Assembly (NCBI GenBank): GCA_028099475.1
Contig: JAOHHF010000016.1
Span: forward strand, 1 to 14,647
DNA: 14,647 bases
Source of the DNA: Candidatus Pelagibacter sp.
Lineage (GTDB): Bacteria; Pseudomonadota; Alphaproteobacteria; Pelagibacterales; Pelagibacteraceae
Direction: 5' to 3'
The translations under genes were made by a program, and so were the position numbers. Shown piece after piece: positions 1 through 8,325 of this stretch. Below the pieces are notes generated by a model, which searched no databases, was not told where the DNA came from, and saw only the letters and a program-made list of their open reading frames with translations. The number at the start of each line of letters is the position of its first letter. The first letter of the stretch is position 1.

Positions 1-448
1 ATTTTCATCAGGAAATGATAGAAAAATCATAGAGATAACTGTAAATGATTTTTCTTTAACAATATTACCGTTGATTTGTTATGAAATAATTTATTCTGGT
101 AAAATATTTAAAAACCCGGGTTTTGATTTGATAGTTAATATTTCTGAAGATGGATGGTTTGGCAAATCAATAGGTCCAAAGCAACACTTTGCACATAGCA
201 TTTTTAGAGCAGTTGAAAGTGGTAAATATTTATTACGTTCAGCTAATAACGGTATTGCAGCTATTGTTAATCCTGTAGGGGTAGTTGAACAAAAGGTTGA
301 GTATGGTAAATCAGGTTATATCGACTTTAAAGAGGCCAAAAAAATACAACCAACATTCTTTTCAAAATATGGGAACAAAATATTTATAATATTAATTTTA
401 TTATATATTTTTATTATATTTTCATTTAATAGATTAAAAAATGAGTAA
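1..448 (+). CDS. lnt: Apolipoprotein N-acyltransferase, C-terminal part (5' truncated by window)
   Basis: Lnt adds the third acyl chain to the N-terminal cysteine of lipoproteins at the periplasmic face of the inner membrane. The reading frame is already open at base 2 and runs to TAA at 446-448, so the gene begins upstream of the window; the ATG-less LICYE stretch is not a start. Visible are the end of the nitrilase-type domain with the catalytic cysteine in LICYEI (Cys codon 77-79), then the family motif [14 protein letters not shown] and LLRSANNGI, which align by eye with the E. coli enzyme. A hydrophobic C-terminal segment ([16 protein letters not shown]) is the last membrane helix. The catalytic Glu and Lys lie outside the window. 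The stop overlaps the metK start by 8 bases, so the two genes are probably co-transcribed. Confidence 0.93.
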   Translation, partial: FSSGNDRKIIEITVNDFSLTILPLICYEIIYSGKIFKNPGFDLIVNISEDGWFGKSIGPKQHFAHSIFRAVESGKYLLRSANNGIAAIVNPVGVVEQKVEYGKSGYIDFKEAKKIQPTFFSKYGNKIFIILILLYIFIIFSFNRLKNE

Positions 449-1610
449 TTTAAAAAACTATCTCTTCACAAGCGAGTCAGTATCTGAAGGTCACCCTGAT
501 AAAGTTTCAGATAGAATCTCAGATATGGTAGTTGATAGTTATCTTTCTGGTGATCCTTTTTCAAGAGTTGCATGTGAAACACTTACAACAACTAATAAAG
601 TGGTTCTAGCGGGTGAAGTCAGAGGACCCGAAATAAAACAAGATGAATTAATTGAAAAAGTTAGAAATTGCATAAAAGATATTGGATATGATCAAGATGG
701 ATTTACCTGGAAAGAAGCAACAAAAATAGAAAGTCATCTTCATTCACAATCCGCCGATATTGCAATGGGGGTAGACTCGACTGGAAACAAAGATGAGGGA
801 GCTGGAGATCAAGGTATTATGTTTGGTTATGCTTGCAACGAAACAGATGTATTAATGCCAGCACCTATACATTACTCTCATAAAATTTTAAGATTAATGG
901 CAGAGGATAGAAAGTCAGGGAAGTTAAAAAATATAGAACCAGATAGTAAGAGCCAAGTTACTTTTGAATATGTAGATGGAAAACCTACGAAAGTTAAATC
1001 TGTGGTAATATCTTCCCAACATTCTACAGATGTCAATCAAACACAAGTTAGAGATTTGTTGAGACCTTACATGTTACAATCTATCCCATCAAATTTTCTT
1101 GAAGGTTTTAATGAGGATGAGTTTTATGTAAATCCGACAGGTAATTTTGTTATCGGTGGGCCTGATGGAGATTGTGGGCTAACAGGAAGAAAAATTATAG
1201 TAGATACTTATGGTGGTGCCGCACCTCATGGTGGAGGAGCTTTTTCTGGAAAAGATCCTACAAAAGTAGATAGGTCAGCCGCTTATGCAGCAAGATATAT
1301 TGCAAAAAATATTGTTGCGTCAAAAATTGTAGATAAGTGTTTAATTCAGTTAGCTTACGCAATTGGCGTATCCAAACCATTATCGATTTATGTTGATTTG
1401 TTTGATAATGATTTAGATAAAAATAAATTTGTTGTAGATAAGATAAATGAAAATTTTGACTTGAGTCCACGTGGAATTAGAGAGATGCTAAATTTAAATA
1501 AACCGATATATGAAAAAACAGCTGCATATGGCCACTTTGGAAGAACACCAGATGATAATGGTTCATTTTCTTGGGAAAAAACTGATAAAACAAGTCATTT
1601 TTCTAAATAG
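441..1610 (+). CDS. metK: S-adenosylmethionine synthetase
   Basis: MetK makes S-adenosylmethionine from methionine and ATP in the cytosol, feeding all methylation reactions. The 389-residue protein has the normal family length. Signatures seen are GHPDK (residues 17-21), the ATP-binding hexapeptide GAGDQG (120-125), and the phosphate-binding [15 protein letters not shown] (264-278). The start ATG lies inside the end of lnt in another frame (8-base overlap) with no clear Shine-Dalgarno sequence, which suggests translational coupling. There is no room for a leader riboswitch. Downstream, 58 bases separate the stop from an intrinsic terminator. In many Alphaproteobacteria trmB and rimP follow metK; here nusA follows directly. 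Function is certain on motif grounds. Confidence 0.98.
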   Translation: MSNLKNYLFTSESVSEGHPDKVSDRISDMVVDSYLSGDPFSRVACETLTTTNKVVLAGEVRGPEIKQDELIEKVRNCIKDIGYDQDGFTWKEATKIESHLHSQSADIAMGVDSTGNKDEGAGDQGIMFGYACNETDVLMPAPIHYSHKILRLMAEDRKSGKLKNIEPDSKSQVTFEYVDGKPTKVKSVVISSQHSTDVNQTQVRDLLRPYMLQSIPSNFLEGFNEDEFYVNPTGNFVIGGPDGDCGLTGRKIIVDTYGGAAPHGGGAFSGKDPTKVDRSAAYAARYIAKNIVASKIVDKCLIQLAYAIGVSKPLSIYVDLFDNDLDKNKFVVDKINENFDLSPRGIREMLNLNKPIYEKTAAYGHFGRTPDDNGSFSWEKTDKTSHFSK

Positions 1611-1616
1611 TTTCTG

Positions 1617-1644
1617 TTGAATTAAAAAAAAACTTTACTATATT
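1617..1644 (+). promoter_or_regulatory. Candidate promoter between metK and nusA
   Basis: TTGAAT (1617-1622) and TATATT (1639-1644) are separated by 16 bases, a fair sigma-70-like pair in the only spacer upstream of nusA. A transcript from it would start near 1650-1652 and meet the terminator hairpin at 1669 before reaching nusA. The region is AT-rich, so a chance match is possible. Confidence 0.35.
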
Positions 1645-1668
1645 GCCCTTACATTATTGAATTTACAG

Positions 1669-1693
1669 AATGGGCATTAGCCCATTTTTTTTT
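1669..1693 (+). terminator. Intrinsic terminator / possible attenuator in front of nusA
   Basis: A perfect 7-bp stem AATGGGC (1669-1675) / GCCCATT (1680-1686) with an ATTA loop runs into nine T residues (1685-1693). It is a textbook Rho-independent terminator for lnt-metK. It lies only 15 bases upstream of the nusA ATG at 1709, so transcripts from metK or from the candidate promoter at 1617-1644 must read through it to express nusA. It may therefore act as an attenuator (inference). Confidence 0.88.
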
Positions 1694-1708
1694 GGAGCAA
1701 ACAAAAAC

Positions 1709-3262
1709 ATGTTAAATAAAAGAGCAGACAAACTAGAATTATTGAGAATTGCCGAAGCAGTTGCTTTGGAAAAATCCATTGATAAAGAACTAATCATTAG
1801 TTCAATGGAAACTGGGATAGCAAAAGCAGCTAAATCAAAATTTGGTCAAGAGAATGAAATTAAAGTTTCAATTAATAGAGATAATGGTGAAATCGAAATT
1901 TTTAGAAAATTGATTGTTGCTGAAAATCCAGAAAACTCTAATACAGAAATTAAACTTGAAGATGCTATTGATCTTAATGAAACAAACAAAGATAAAGCAG
2001 TTGGAGATGAAGTGTTACAACCGCTACCATCATTTGATTTTGGGAGAATTGCAGCTCAAACAGCAAAACAAGTAATTAGTTTTAACGTAAGAGAAGCTGA
2101 AAGAGAAAGACAATACAATGACTTTATTGATAAAAAAGATACAATTTTAAGTGGTATTGTTAAGCGATTAGAATTTGGAAATGTAATAGCTGATCTTGGA
2201 CGTACAGAGGCAATTATTCAAAAAAATGAAATGATACCAAGAGAAAATATTAAAGCTGGAGATAGAATTAAAGCTTATTGTTATGATGTAAGAAGAGAAC
2301 CAAGAGGACAACAAATTTTCTTATCAAGAGCACACCCTAAGTTTATGGAAAAGCTTTTTGTACAAGAGGTACCAGAAATTTATGATGGATTAATTGAAAT
2401 TAAATCTTCATCAAGAGATCCAGGTAGTAGAGCAAAAATCTGTGTAAAAGCAGTTGACACTTCTCTTGATCCAGTTGGAGCTTGTGTAGGTATGAGAGGT
2501 TCTAGAGTCCAGGCTGTTGTAAATGAGTTGCAAGGTGAAAAAATTGACATTGTAAATTGGTCAGAAGATCCAGCAATTCTAGTTTCGAATGCTTTATCAC
2601 CAGCAGAAGTTCAAAGAGTAAATGTAGATTCAGAAAGAAAAAAATTAGACGTAATTTTAACCGAAGAAAATTTAAGCAAAGCTATTGGAAGAAGAGGTCA
2701 AAACGTTAGACTTGCAACTAAGTTATTAAATTATGAAATTAATATAATGACTGATGCAGAAGACTCAGAAAGAAGACAATCTGAATTTAAAGAAAAAACA
2801 GAAAACTTTGTAAAAAACTTAGAGTTAGATGAAACATTGGGTCAATTACTTGTAGCTGAAGGATTTTCATCAATAGATGACATTAAAGATACTACAGCGG
2901 AAAGCCTGATGAAAATTGAAGGTATCGAAGAAGATACTGCAAAAGCTCTAATTGAAAGAGCAAAAGAATTTCATCAGAAAGATCAAGAAGATATTTCGCA
3001 GAGAATAAAAGAATTAGGCCTTCAGGATGCTTTAATAAATTTAAAGGGATTAACACCTGGTATGCTAATGACTTTAGGTGATCAAAAAATTCTTACACTA
3101 GAAGATTTTGCTGACTTGGCATCAGATGAGTTAACAGGTGGATATGATATAGTAAAGGGTGAAAGAGTAAAAATCCAAGGTTATCTTGAGGATTTTGCTT
3201 TATCAAAAGAAGAGTCAGATGAGTTGATTATGTCTGCACGAAATATTGTCTACAAAGATTGA
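1709..3262 (+). CDS. nusA: Transcription termination/antitermination factor NusA
   Basis: NusA binds RNA polymerase and nascent RNA, promoting pausing and hairpin-dependent termination and taking part in antitermination complexes. I start it at ATG 1709 (MLNKRADKLELL), which matches where family members begin and has GGAG at 1694-1697, 11 bases upstream. An in-frame ATG at 1670 would add 13 residues encoded by the terminator hairpin and T-tract and is unlikely. Domains in the 517-residue protein: N-terminal polymerase-binding domain (1 to about 130), S1 domain (about 144-210), KH1 with GMRG (261-264), KH2 with GRRGQN (327-332), and two acidic helix-hairpin-helix repeats (about 360-515) as in Proteobacterial NusA. 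It heads the infB-rbfA-rpsO-pnp cluster. rimP, usually just upstream, is missing. Confidence 0.97.
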   Translation: MLNKRADKLELLRIAEAVALEKSIDKELIISSMETGIAKAAKSKFGQENEIKVSINRDNGEIEIFRKLIVAENPENSNTEIKLEDAIDLNETNKDKAVGDEVLQPLPSFDFGRIAAQTAKQVISFNVREAERERQYNDFIDKKDTILSGIVKRLEFGNVIADLGRTEAIIQKNEMIPRENIKAGDRIKAYCYDVRREPRGQQIFLSRAHPKFMEKLFVQEVPEIYDGLIEIKSSSRDPGSRAKICVKAVDTSLDPVGACVGMRGSRVQAVVNELQGEKIDIVNWSEDPAILVSNALSPAEVQRVNVDSERKKLDVILTEENLSKAIGRRGQNVRLATKLLNYEINIMTDAEDSERRQSEFKEKTENFVKNLELDETLGQLLVAEGFSSIDDIKDTTAESLMKIEGIEEDTAKALIERAKEFHQKDQEDISQRIKELGLQDALINLKGLTPGMLMTLGDQKILTLEDFADLASDELTGGYDIVKGERVKIQGYLEDFALSKEESDELIMSARNIVYKD

Positions 3263-3272
3263 GTGATGAGCT

Positions 3273-5489
3273 ATGGAAAAGAAAACAAAACTAACAATAT
3301 CTGGCACAGCCAAAAAAACGTTTAATAATATTGAGATTGTAAAAACTCAAGGAAAAAAAACTGTAGTAATAGAAAAACAAACTAGTAAATTTCCAAACAA
3401 GGCCGGATCTTCTAGACCAAGTACTTTCAAACCAAAAACTACTTCTTCATTTAATAGAGGTGCTTCTGCAAAACCATCATTTGCCTCTAAATCACCCCCA
3501 GTATCAAATGATTTTGAAAGAAGAAAGTTAGCTGAGCAAAGAGCAACAAAAAGGTTTAAGGGAGATGAGAATAAAGATAAAAAAACTTTAAAAGCGGGGA
3601 CAAAAAAAAGAGAGTTGAAACTAACAGTTTCAAGAGCTTTAAGTGATGAAATTGAAGCAAGAGCAAGAAGTGAAGCTTCTGTTAAGAGAGCAAGGCAAAA
3701 AGAAAATAAAAATTTAACTAAAGAACAAGTTCAAGAAAGTTTAAAACCTGTTAAACGAGATGTAAACATTCCAGAAGCTATTACAGTGAGAGAGCTTGCC
3801 AATAGAATGGCTGAACAATCAAGTAATGTTATTAAGTTTTTATTTGGAATGGGTGTTACTGTAACAATTAACCAAACATTAGCAGCTGATACTGCCGAGT
3901 ATTTAGTTAAAGAGTTTGGTCATAATCCAATAAGAGGAGAAAAAGCTGAAGAAATAATTCAAAAGATTAAAGCCACTAGAGTAGAAAATTTAAAAAATAG
4001 ACCACCAATTGTAACTGTAATGGGTCACGTAGATCATGGAAAAACTTCAGTGCTAGATGTTTTAAGAAGTGCAAATGTTGTGTCAGGTGAATTTGGTGGA
4101 ATTACCCAGCACATTGGAGCTTATCAAATAGAAAGACAATCAAATAAACTAACTTTTATTGACACACCAGGCCACGCAGCATTTACTGAAATGAGAGCAA
4201 GAGGATCTAAATTAACAGACGTTGTAGTTCTAGTTGTTGCTGCCGATGATGGTGTTAAACCACAAACAGTAGAGTCTATTAAACATGCTAAAGCTGCAAA
4301 TGTTCCAATTGTTGTGGCAATTAACAAATGTGATTTGCCAGATGCAGATCCGCAAAAAATTAAAAACCAATTACTAGAACATGAACTAATTGCTGAAGAT
4401 CTATCTGGGGATACTTTAATGGTTGAAATTTCTGCAACTACAAAATTAAATTTAGATAAGTTAGTTGAAGCAATTATTTTACAAGCTGAAATATTAGATT
4501 TAAAAACTGACTTTGAATCTAAAGCTACAGGGATCGTGCTAGAGTCTAAAATTGATGTTGGAAGAGGACCTGTTGCAACAATTATAGTAACAACTGGAAC
4601 TTTAAAAAGAGGAGACTTTTTTGTAAGTGGTTTGAAATGGGGAAAAGTTAGAGCAATAATTGATGATAAAGGAAAAAATATCAATGAAGCACCTCCATCA
4701 GCACCAGTTGAGATCTTAGGAATTAATGGTGCTGCAAAATCAGGGGATGACTTTCTTGTTGTTGATAATGAAAAAGAGGCAAAAACTTTAAGTGAAAATA
4801 GAGCGCAAGAAAGTAAAGACGCCAAAAACCCACTTACATTTGCTACACAAGACTCTGCTTTTTCAGATAATTCAGCAGAAGAATTAAATTTAATAATTAA
4901 GTCTGATGTTCATGGATCTTCTGAAGCAATTAAAAATGCAATTAGTCAGATCAAACATGATGAGGTTAAACCAAAAATAATTTTAGCAGATATTGGAATG
5001 GTTACAGAAACAGATGTTACGTTAGCAAAAGCTTCAAATGCAGTTTTAATAGCGTTTAATGTTAAGCCAAGTAAGGAAGCAAAAAAATTAGCTGAAAATG
5101 AAAAAATAAAAATTTCTTCATATAATATTATCTATGAAGTTTTAGATTATATTAAACAAAAAATGTCAGGTTTGTTATCACCTGATATTCAAGAAACGGT
5201 TATCGGTACAGCTCAAATTTTAGAAATATTTAAAGTTTCAGGAGCTGGAAAAGTTGCAGGATCAAAAGTTATGGAGGGAGAAATTACTACTGCTTCAGAT
5301 GTTAGAATAATAAGAGATGGAGCTATCATTTATACCGGTAAAGTTGGAACTCTTTTTAGAGAAAAAAACCAGGTTAAACAGGTTAGCAACGGTCAAGAGT
5401 GTGGAATTACTGTAAAAGATTACATGGATTTCCAAAAAAACGACACAATAGAAGCGTTTAGTGTAACATCTACAGATAGAATGATTTAA
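3273..5489 (+). CDS. infB: Translation initiation factor IF-2
   Basis: IF-2 is the GTPase that brings initiator fMet-tRNA to the 30S subunit and promotes 50S joining. Features: a basic, Lys/Ser/Ala-rich low-complexity N-terminus (1 to about 165), an IF2_N segment (about 168-218), then the G domain with G1 GHVDHGKT (251-258), G3 DTPGH (297-301), G4 NKCD (351-354) and a G5-like SATT. The C-terminal beta-barrels end in the family-typical SVTSTDRMI. At 738 residues it is shorter than the roughly 850-950 common in Alphaproteobacteria, the difference lying in the variable N-terminus. It starts 10 bases after the nusA stop, with no ylxR gene between. Its TAA shares one base with the rbfA ATG. Confidence 0.98.
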   Translation: MEKKTKLTISGTAKKTFNNIEIVKTQGKKTVVIEKQTSKFPNKAGSSRPSTFKPKTTSSFNRGASAKPSFASKSPPVSNDFERRKLAEQRATKRFKGDENKDKKTLKAGTKKRELKLTVSRALSDEIEARARSEASVKRARQKENKNLTKEQVQESLKPVKRDVNIPEAITVRELANRMAEQSSNVIKFLFGMGVTVTINQTLAADTAEYLVKEFGHNPIRGEKAEEIIQKIKATRVENLKNRPPIVTVMGHVDHGKTSVLDVLRSANVVSGEFGGITQHIGAYQIERQSNKLTFIDTPGHAAFTEMRARGSKLTDVVVLVVAADDGVKPQTVESIKHAKAANVPIVVAINKCDLPDADPQKIKNQLLEHELIAEDLSGDTLMVEISATTKLNLDKLVEAIILQAEILDLKTDFESKATGIVLESKIDVGRGPVATIIVTTGTLKRGDFFVSGLKWGKVRAIIDDKGKNINEAPPSAPVEILGINGAAKSGDDFLVVDNEKEAKTLSENRAQESKDAKNPLTFATQDSAFSDNSAEELNLIIKSDVHGSSEAIKNAISQIKHDEVKPKIILADIGMVTETDVTLAKASNAVLIAFNVKPSKEAKKLAENEKIKISSYNIIYEVLDYIKQKMSGLLSPDIQETVIGTAQILEIFKVSGAGKVAGSKVMEGEITTASDVRIIRDGAIIYTGKVGTLFREKNQVKQVSNGQECGITVKDYMDFQKNDTIEAFSVTSTDRMI

Positions 5490-5857
5490 TGACTGATAGA
5501 ATTGGAAAACCGATATCGCAAAGACAGCTAAGAGTTGGTGAAATGATTAAGCAGTCTTTAAGCATGATTTTTATAAAAAATGAGGCTAAGGTCCCGAATT
5601 TAGAAACTAATACTATAACGGTTACTGAGGTGAGAATGAGTCAAGATTTGAAAATAGCTAAAGCATATGTGCTTCCACTTGGAGGTAAAAATGCTGAGCA
5701 AGTTATTGCTGTATTAAAAAAATACTCATTTTTAATCAGAAAAATATTATCACAAAAAGTGGTTATGAAATTTTTACCAAAATTACTCTTTAGAAAAGAT
5801 GAATCTTTTGAGTATGCGGAAAAAATAGAAAACTTAATAAAACAAACAAATAAATAG
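5489..5857 (+). CDS. rbfA: 30S ribosome-binding factor A
   Basis: RbfA is a small KH-fold protein that binds late 30S precursors near the 5' end of 16S rRNA and aids maturation. The 122-residue product shows the expected opening SQRQLRVGEMIKQSLS, the central strand region ITVTEVRMSQDLKIAKAYV, and the conserved tail KFLPKLLFRKDESFEYAEKIENLI. The start overlaps the infB stop by one base (TAATG), so it is very probably translated by coupling. In many bacteria truB follows rbfA; here only 12 bases lie between its stop and rpsO, so truB is absent from this position. Confidence 0.93.
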   Translation: MTDRIGKPISQRQLRVGEMIKQSLSMIFIKNEAKVPNLETNTITVTEVRMSQDLKIAKAYVLPLGGKNAEQVIAVLKKYSFLIRKILSQKVVMKFLPKLLFRKDESFEYAEKIENLIKQTNK

Positions 5858-5869
5858 GAAAAAAGAGGC

Positions 5870-6118
5870 ATGAATAAAAAGGCACAAGAATTAGCAATGC
5901 ACGAAAAAGATACTGGATCTTCAGAGGTTCAGATTGCTTTGCTAACAGAGAAAATTGAAACTCTCTCTACACATATTAAGCAATTCAAGAAAGATAAACA
6001 TTCATCTGTTGGATTGTTGAGAGCGGTAAATAGAAGAAAGAAATTGTTGGAATACCTAAAAAATACAAAAATGGATTCTTACAAAAATGTACTGTCGAAA
6101 TTGGGATTAAGAAAATAA
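5870..6118 (+). CDS. rpsO: 30S ribosomal protein S15
   Basis: S15 is a primary binder of the central domain of 16S rRNA. The 82-residue product is slightly shorter than the usual 89 because the N-terminal helix is trimmed. The core HEKDTGSSEVQIALLTEKI, HSSVGLLRAVNRRKKLLEYL and the terminal LSKLGLRK are characteristic. The start is preceded by AGAGG four bases upstream. It keeps the conserved rpsO-pnp pairing seen across Proteobacteria, followed by a 57-base purine-rich spacer with unusual repeats. Confidence 0.97.
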   Translation: MNKKAQELAMHEKDTGSSEVQIALLTEKIETLSTHIKQFKKDKHSSVGLLRAVNRRKKLLEYLKNTKMDSYKNVLSKLGLRK

Positions 6119-6175
6119 AAATCAAGATAGATAGAACGGAATGGAACGAAACGAACGAAACGAAATGGAAATGAA
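6119..6175 (+). repeat. Purine-rich repeat leader between rpsO and pnp
   Basis: From 6124 to 6177 no two pyrimidines are adjacent. The stretch contains two perfect tandem copies of AACGAAACG (6145-6153 and 6154-6162) followed by two GAAATG units (6162-6167 and 6168-6173, GAAATGGAAATG) up to the pnp start. Such RNA can barely form Watson-Crick helices with itself, so it would be a single-stranded leader. In E. coli this intergenic region carries the RNase III hairpin through which PNPase represses itself; no comparable hairpin is visible here. Confidence 0.8.
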
Positions 6176-6203
6176 ATGTTTAAAGTATACAAGAAGGAAA
6201 TAG
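6141..6203 (+). CDS. Possible 20-codon upstream ORF overlapping the pnp start
   Basis: An ATG at 6141 opens a short frame encoding [20 protein letters not shown] and ending at TAG 6201-6203, inside pnp in another frame. Two further in-frame ATGs (6165 and 6171) lie within it. GGAA at 6138-6141 abuts its start rather than preceding it properly, and GGAA at 6167-6170 could serve the real pnp start. Its repetitive sequence simply mirrors the DNA repeat. It may regulate pnp translation or be a chance product of the repeat. Confidence 0.25.
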   Translation: MERNERNEMEMKCLKYTRRK

Positions 6204-8248
6204 AAGTAGCAGGAAAGAAGATAAGTTTAGAAACAGGTAAAGTGGCAAGACAGGCAGACGGAGCAATCATCGCTTCATGTGGTGAAACAGTTATTTTAGC
6301 AACAGTGGTAGGAGCAAAAAAAGTTAATCCTGATATGGATTATTTTCCTCTATCTGTAAATTATCAAGAAAAGTATTATGCAGGTGGTAAAATTCCAGGT
6401 GGATTTTTTAAGAGAGAAGCAAGACCAACTGAAAGTGAACAATTAATCTCAAGATTAATTGATAGACCTATCAGACCTTTATTTCCTGGTGAATTTAAAA
6501 ATGAAGTGCAGTTGTTACCAACAGTAATTTCATATGACAAAGAAAATCAACCAGACATTCTAGCAATAACCGCATCATCAGCAGCATTAGCAATCTCAGG
6601 AATGCCATTTATGGGCCCTGTAGGAGCGTCTAGAGTAGGCTATACTGATGGTAAGTTCATTCTTAACCCATCAAAATCTGAATTAGAAAACTCTACTTTA
6701 GATTTAGTTGTAGCAGGCACTAAAGATGCTGTGCTTATGGTTGAATCTGAAACATCAGGTTTAACAGAAGAAGTAATGTTAGATGCAGTTAAATTTGGAC
6801 ATGAAGGCTTTGTCCCAGTAATCGAAATGATTGAGGAGTTAGCTAAAGAATGTAGAAAGCCAGAATGGACTGTTGAGAAAAAGGATTTATCTGAAGTTAA
6901 GCAAAAACTTGAGAGTGAATTTACTGAAGGTTTAACCAAAGCTTTTGGAACAATAGATAAGCAAGATAGATCAAATCAAATTTCAGAAATATCTGAAAAA
7001 GCTAAGCAGCTTTTTGCTGATAATGAAAATTATTCTGATTTTAATGTTAATGATGAGTTAAAAAATCTTGAAAAGAAAATTGTTAGAACTGATATTCTTA
7101 AAAACAAAAAAAGAATTGATGGTAGAGGTTTAGCGGATGTAAGGGCTATTGAGTGTGAAGTTGGTGTTTTACCAAGAACTCATGGTTCAGCATTATTTAC
7201 TAGAGGGGAAACACAAGCAATTGTTGTTACTACTTTAGGTACTTCTGATGATGAACAAAGAATAGAAAGTCTGGATGGACAGTCTAGAGAAAGATTTATG
7301 CTTCATTACAATTTTCCTCCTTTTTCAGTTGGTGAAACTGGAAGAATTGGAACTGGAAGACGTGAAGTGGGTCATGGAAAATTAGCATGGAGAGCAATTA
7401 ACTCCTCACTACCTTCAAAAGAAGCGTTTCCATACACTTTTAGAATAGTATCAGAGATTACAGAATCTAATGGTTCTTCTTCAATGGCTACTGTTTGTGG
7501 GGCGTCTCTTGCATTAATGGATGCTGGTGTTCCAATTAAAGAGCCAGTTGCAGGTATTGCAATGGGCTTAATTAAAGAAGGTGACGATTTTAGTGTCTTA
7601 TCAGATATTTTAGGTGATGAAGATCACTTAGGAGACATGGACTTTAAAGTTGCTGGAACTAAAGATGGAATTACTTCACTTCAAATGGATATCAAAATTA
7701 CTGGTATTACTTTTGAAATCATGGAGCAGGCTTTAAAACAGGCTAAAGATGGAAGAGTTCATATCTTAGGTGAAATGAATAAAGCTTTAAGTGAGTCAAG
7801 AGCTGATGTTGGACAACACACTCCAAAAATGGAACAGATTACAGTTGATAAAAAAGATATCGCTGCTGTGATTGGAAAAGGTGGTGCAACAATCAGAGAG
7901 ATTGTTGAAAAATCAGGTGCAAAAGTTGATGTGAATGACGAAGGGGTTGTAACAGTTGCTGCTCCAGATGAAGAGTCTAGAAACATCGCTATGCAGTTCA
8001 TTAAAGACATCACTGCAAAAGCTGAACTAAATAAAATTTACTCAGGTAAAGTAATGAAGATTATGGAATTTGGTGCATTTGTTAATTTCTTAGGAAAACA
8101 AGATGGACTTGTTCATATTTCAGAACTAGCAGATAAAAGAGTTGCTAAAGTTACTGACGTTGTCAAAGAAGGCGATGAAGTAAAAGTTAAAGTAATTGGT
8201 TTCGATAGAGGTAAAGTTAAACTTTCTATGAAACAAGCAGCTGAATAA
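6176..8248 (+). CDS. pnp: Polyribonucleotide nucleotidyltransferase (PNPase)
   Basis: PNPase is a trimeric 3'-to-5' phosphorolytic exoribonuclease that degrades mRNA and can add tails. The 690-residue protein is of normal length. It has the first RNase PH-like domain (about 5-140), an all-helical linker, the second, catalytic RNase PH domain (about 310-540, with [16 protein letters not shown] and [16 protein letters not shown]), a KH domain with GKGG at 567-570, and a C-terminal S1 domain (about 620-688). The start ATG 6176 ([13 protein letters not shown]) matches family N-termini. Other ATGs at 6141, 6165 and 6171 are out of frame. The gene ends the translation/RNA cluster at a strong terminator. 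Confidence 0.98.
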   Translation: MFKVYKKEIEVAGKKISLETGKVARQADGAIIASCGETVILATVVGAKKVNPDMDYFPLSVNYQEKYYAGGKIPGGFFKREARPTESEQLISRLIDRPIRPLFPGEFKNEVQLLPTVISYDKENQPDILAITASSAALAISGMPFMGPVGASRVGYTDGKFILNPSKSELENSTLDLVVAGTKDAVLMVESETSGLTEEVMLDAVKFGHEGFVPVIEMIEELAKECRKPEWTVEKKDLSEVKQKLESEFTEGLTKAFGTIDKQDRSNQISEISEKAKQLFADNENYSDFNVNDELKNLEKKIVRTDILKNKKRIDGRGLADVRAIECEVGVLPRTHGSALFTRGETQAIVVTTLGTSDDEQRIESLDGQSRERFMLHYNFPPFSVGETGRIGTGRREVGHGKLAWRAINSSLPSKEAFPYTFRIVSEITESNGSSSMATVCGASLALMDAGVPIKEPVAGIAMGLIKEGDDFSVLSDILGDEDHLGDMDFKVAGTKDGITSLQMDIKITGITFEIMEQALKQAKDGRVHILGEMNKALSESRADVGQHTPKMEQITVDKKDIAAVIGKGGATIREIVEKSGAKVDVNDEGVVTVAAPDEESRNIAMQFIKDITAKAELNKIYSGKVMKIMEFGAFVNFLGKQDGLVHISELADKRVAKVTDVVKEGDEVKVKVIGFDRGKVKLSMKQAAE

Positions 8249-8271
8249 TAAGTAACTTAAATTAAAATTCT

Positions 8272-8306
8272 AAACCCCTGGAATGAGAGTTCTGGGGGTT
8301 TTTTTT
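8272..8306 (+). terminator. Intrinsic terminator after pnp
   Basis: A 12-bp stem, AACCCCTGGAAT (8273-8284) with GTTCTGGGGGTT (8289-8300), includes three G-T wobbles and a GAGA loop of the GNRA type, and is followed by eight T residues (8299-8306). It ends the pnp transcript between convergent genes. Read on the other strand the hairpin is followed only by TTTAGAATTTTAATTT, so it may also stop fabI transcripts, more weakly. Confidence 0.92.
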
Positions 8307-8325
8307 AACTAAATTTAACTATATT

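Noticed and set aside
380..440. Possible SAM-responsive riboswitch ahead of metK
   Set aside because: The metK start lies inside the lnt coding frame and the preceding bases encode the last Lnt membrane helix; no conserved leader or GC-containing helices are visible.
4124..4825. 233-codon open frame on the - strand inside infB
   Set aside because: It is antisense to the conserved IF-2 G domain and its Ser/Thr/Ile-rich translation looks like a reverse-strand shadow with no recognisable domain.
6079..6270. 63-codon - strand frame across the rpsO-pnp spacer
   Set aside because: Its phenylalanine/arginine repeats come only from the reverse complement of the purine repeat, and it overlaps both conserved genes.
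8258..8274. A third ICE-like half-site (TTCTAAA at 8268-8274)
   Set aside because: The left half does not match the operator, it lies between convergent gene ends, and it overlaps the base of the pnp terminator.
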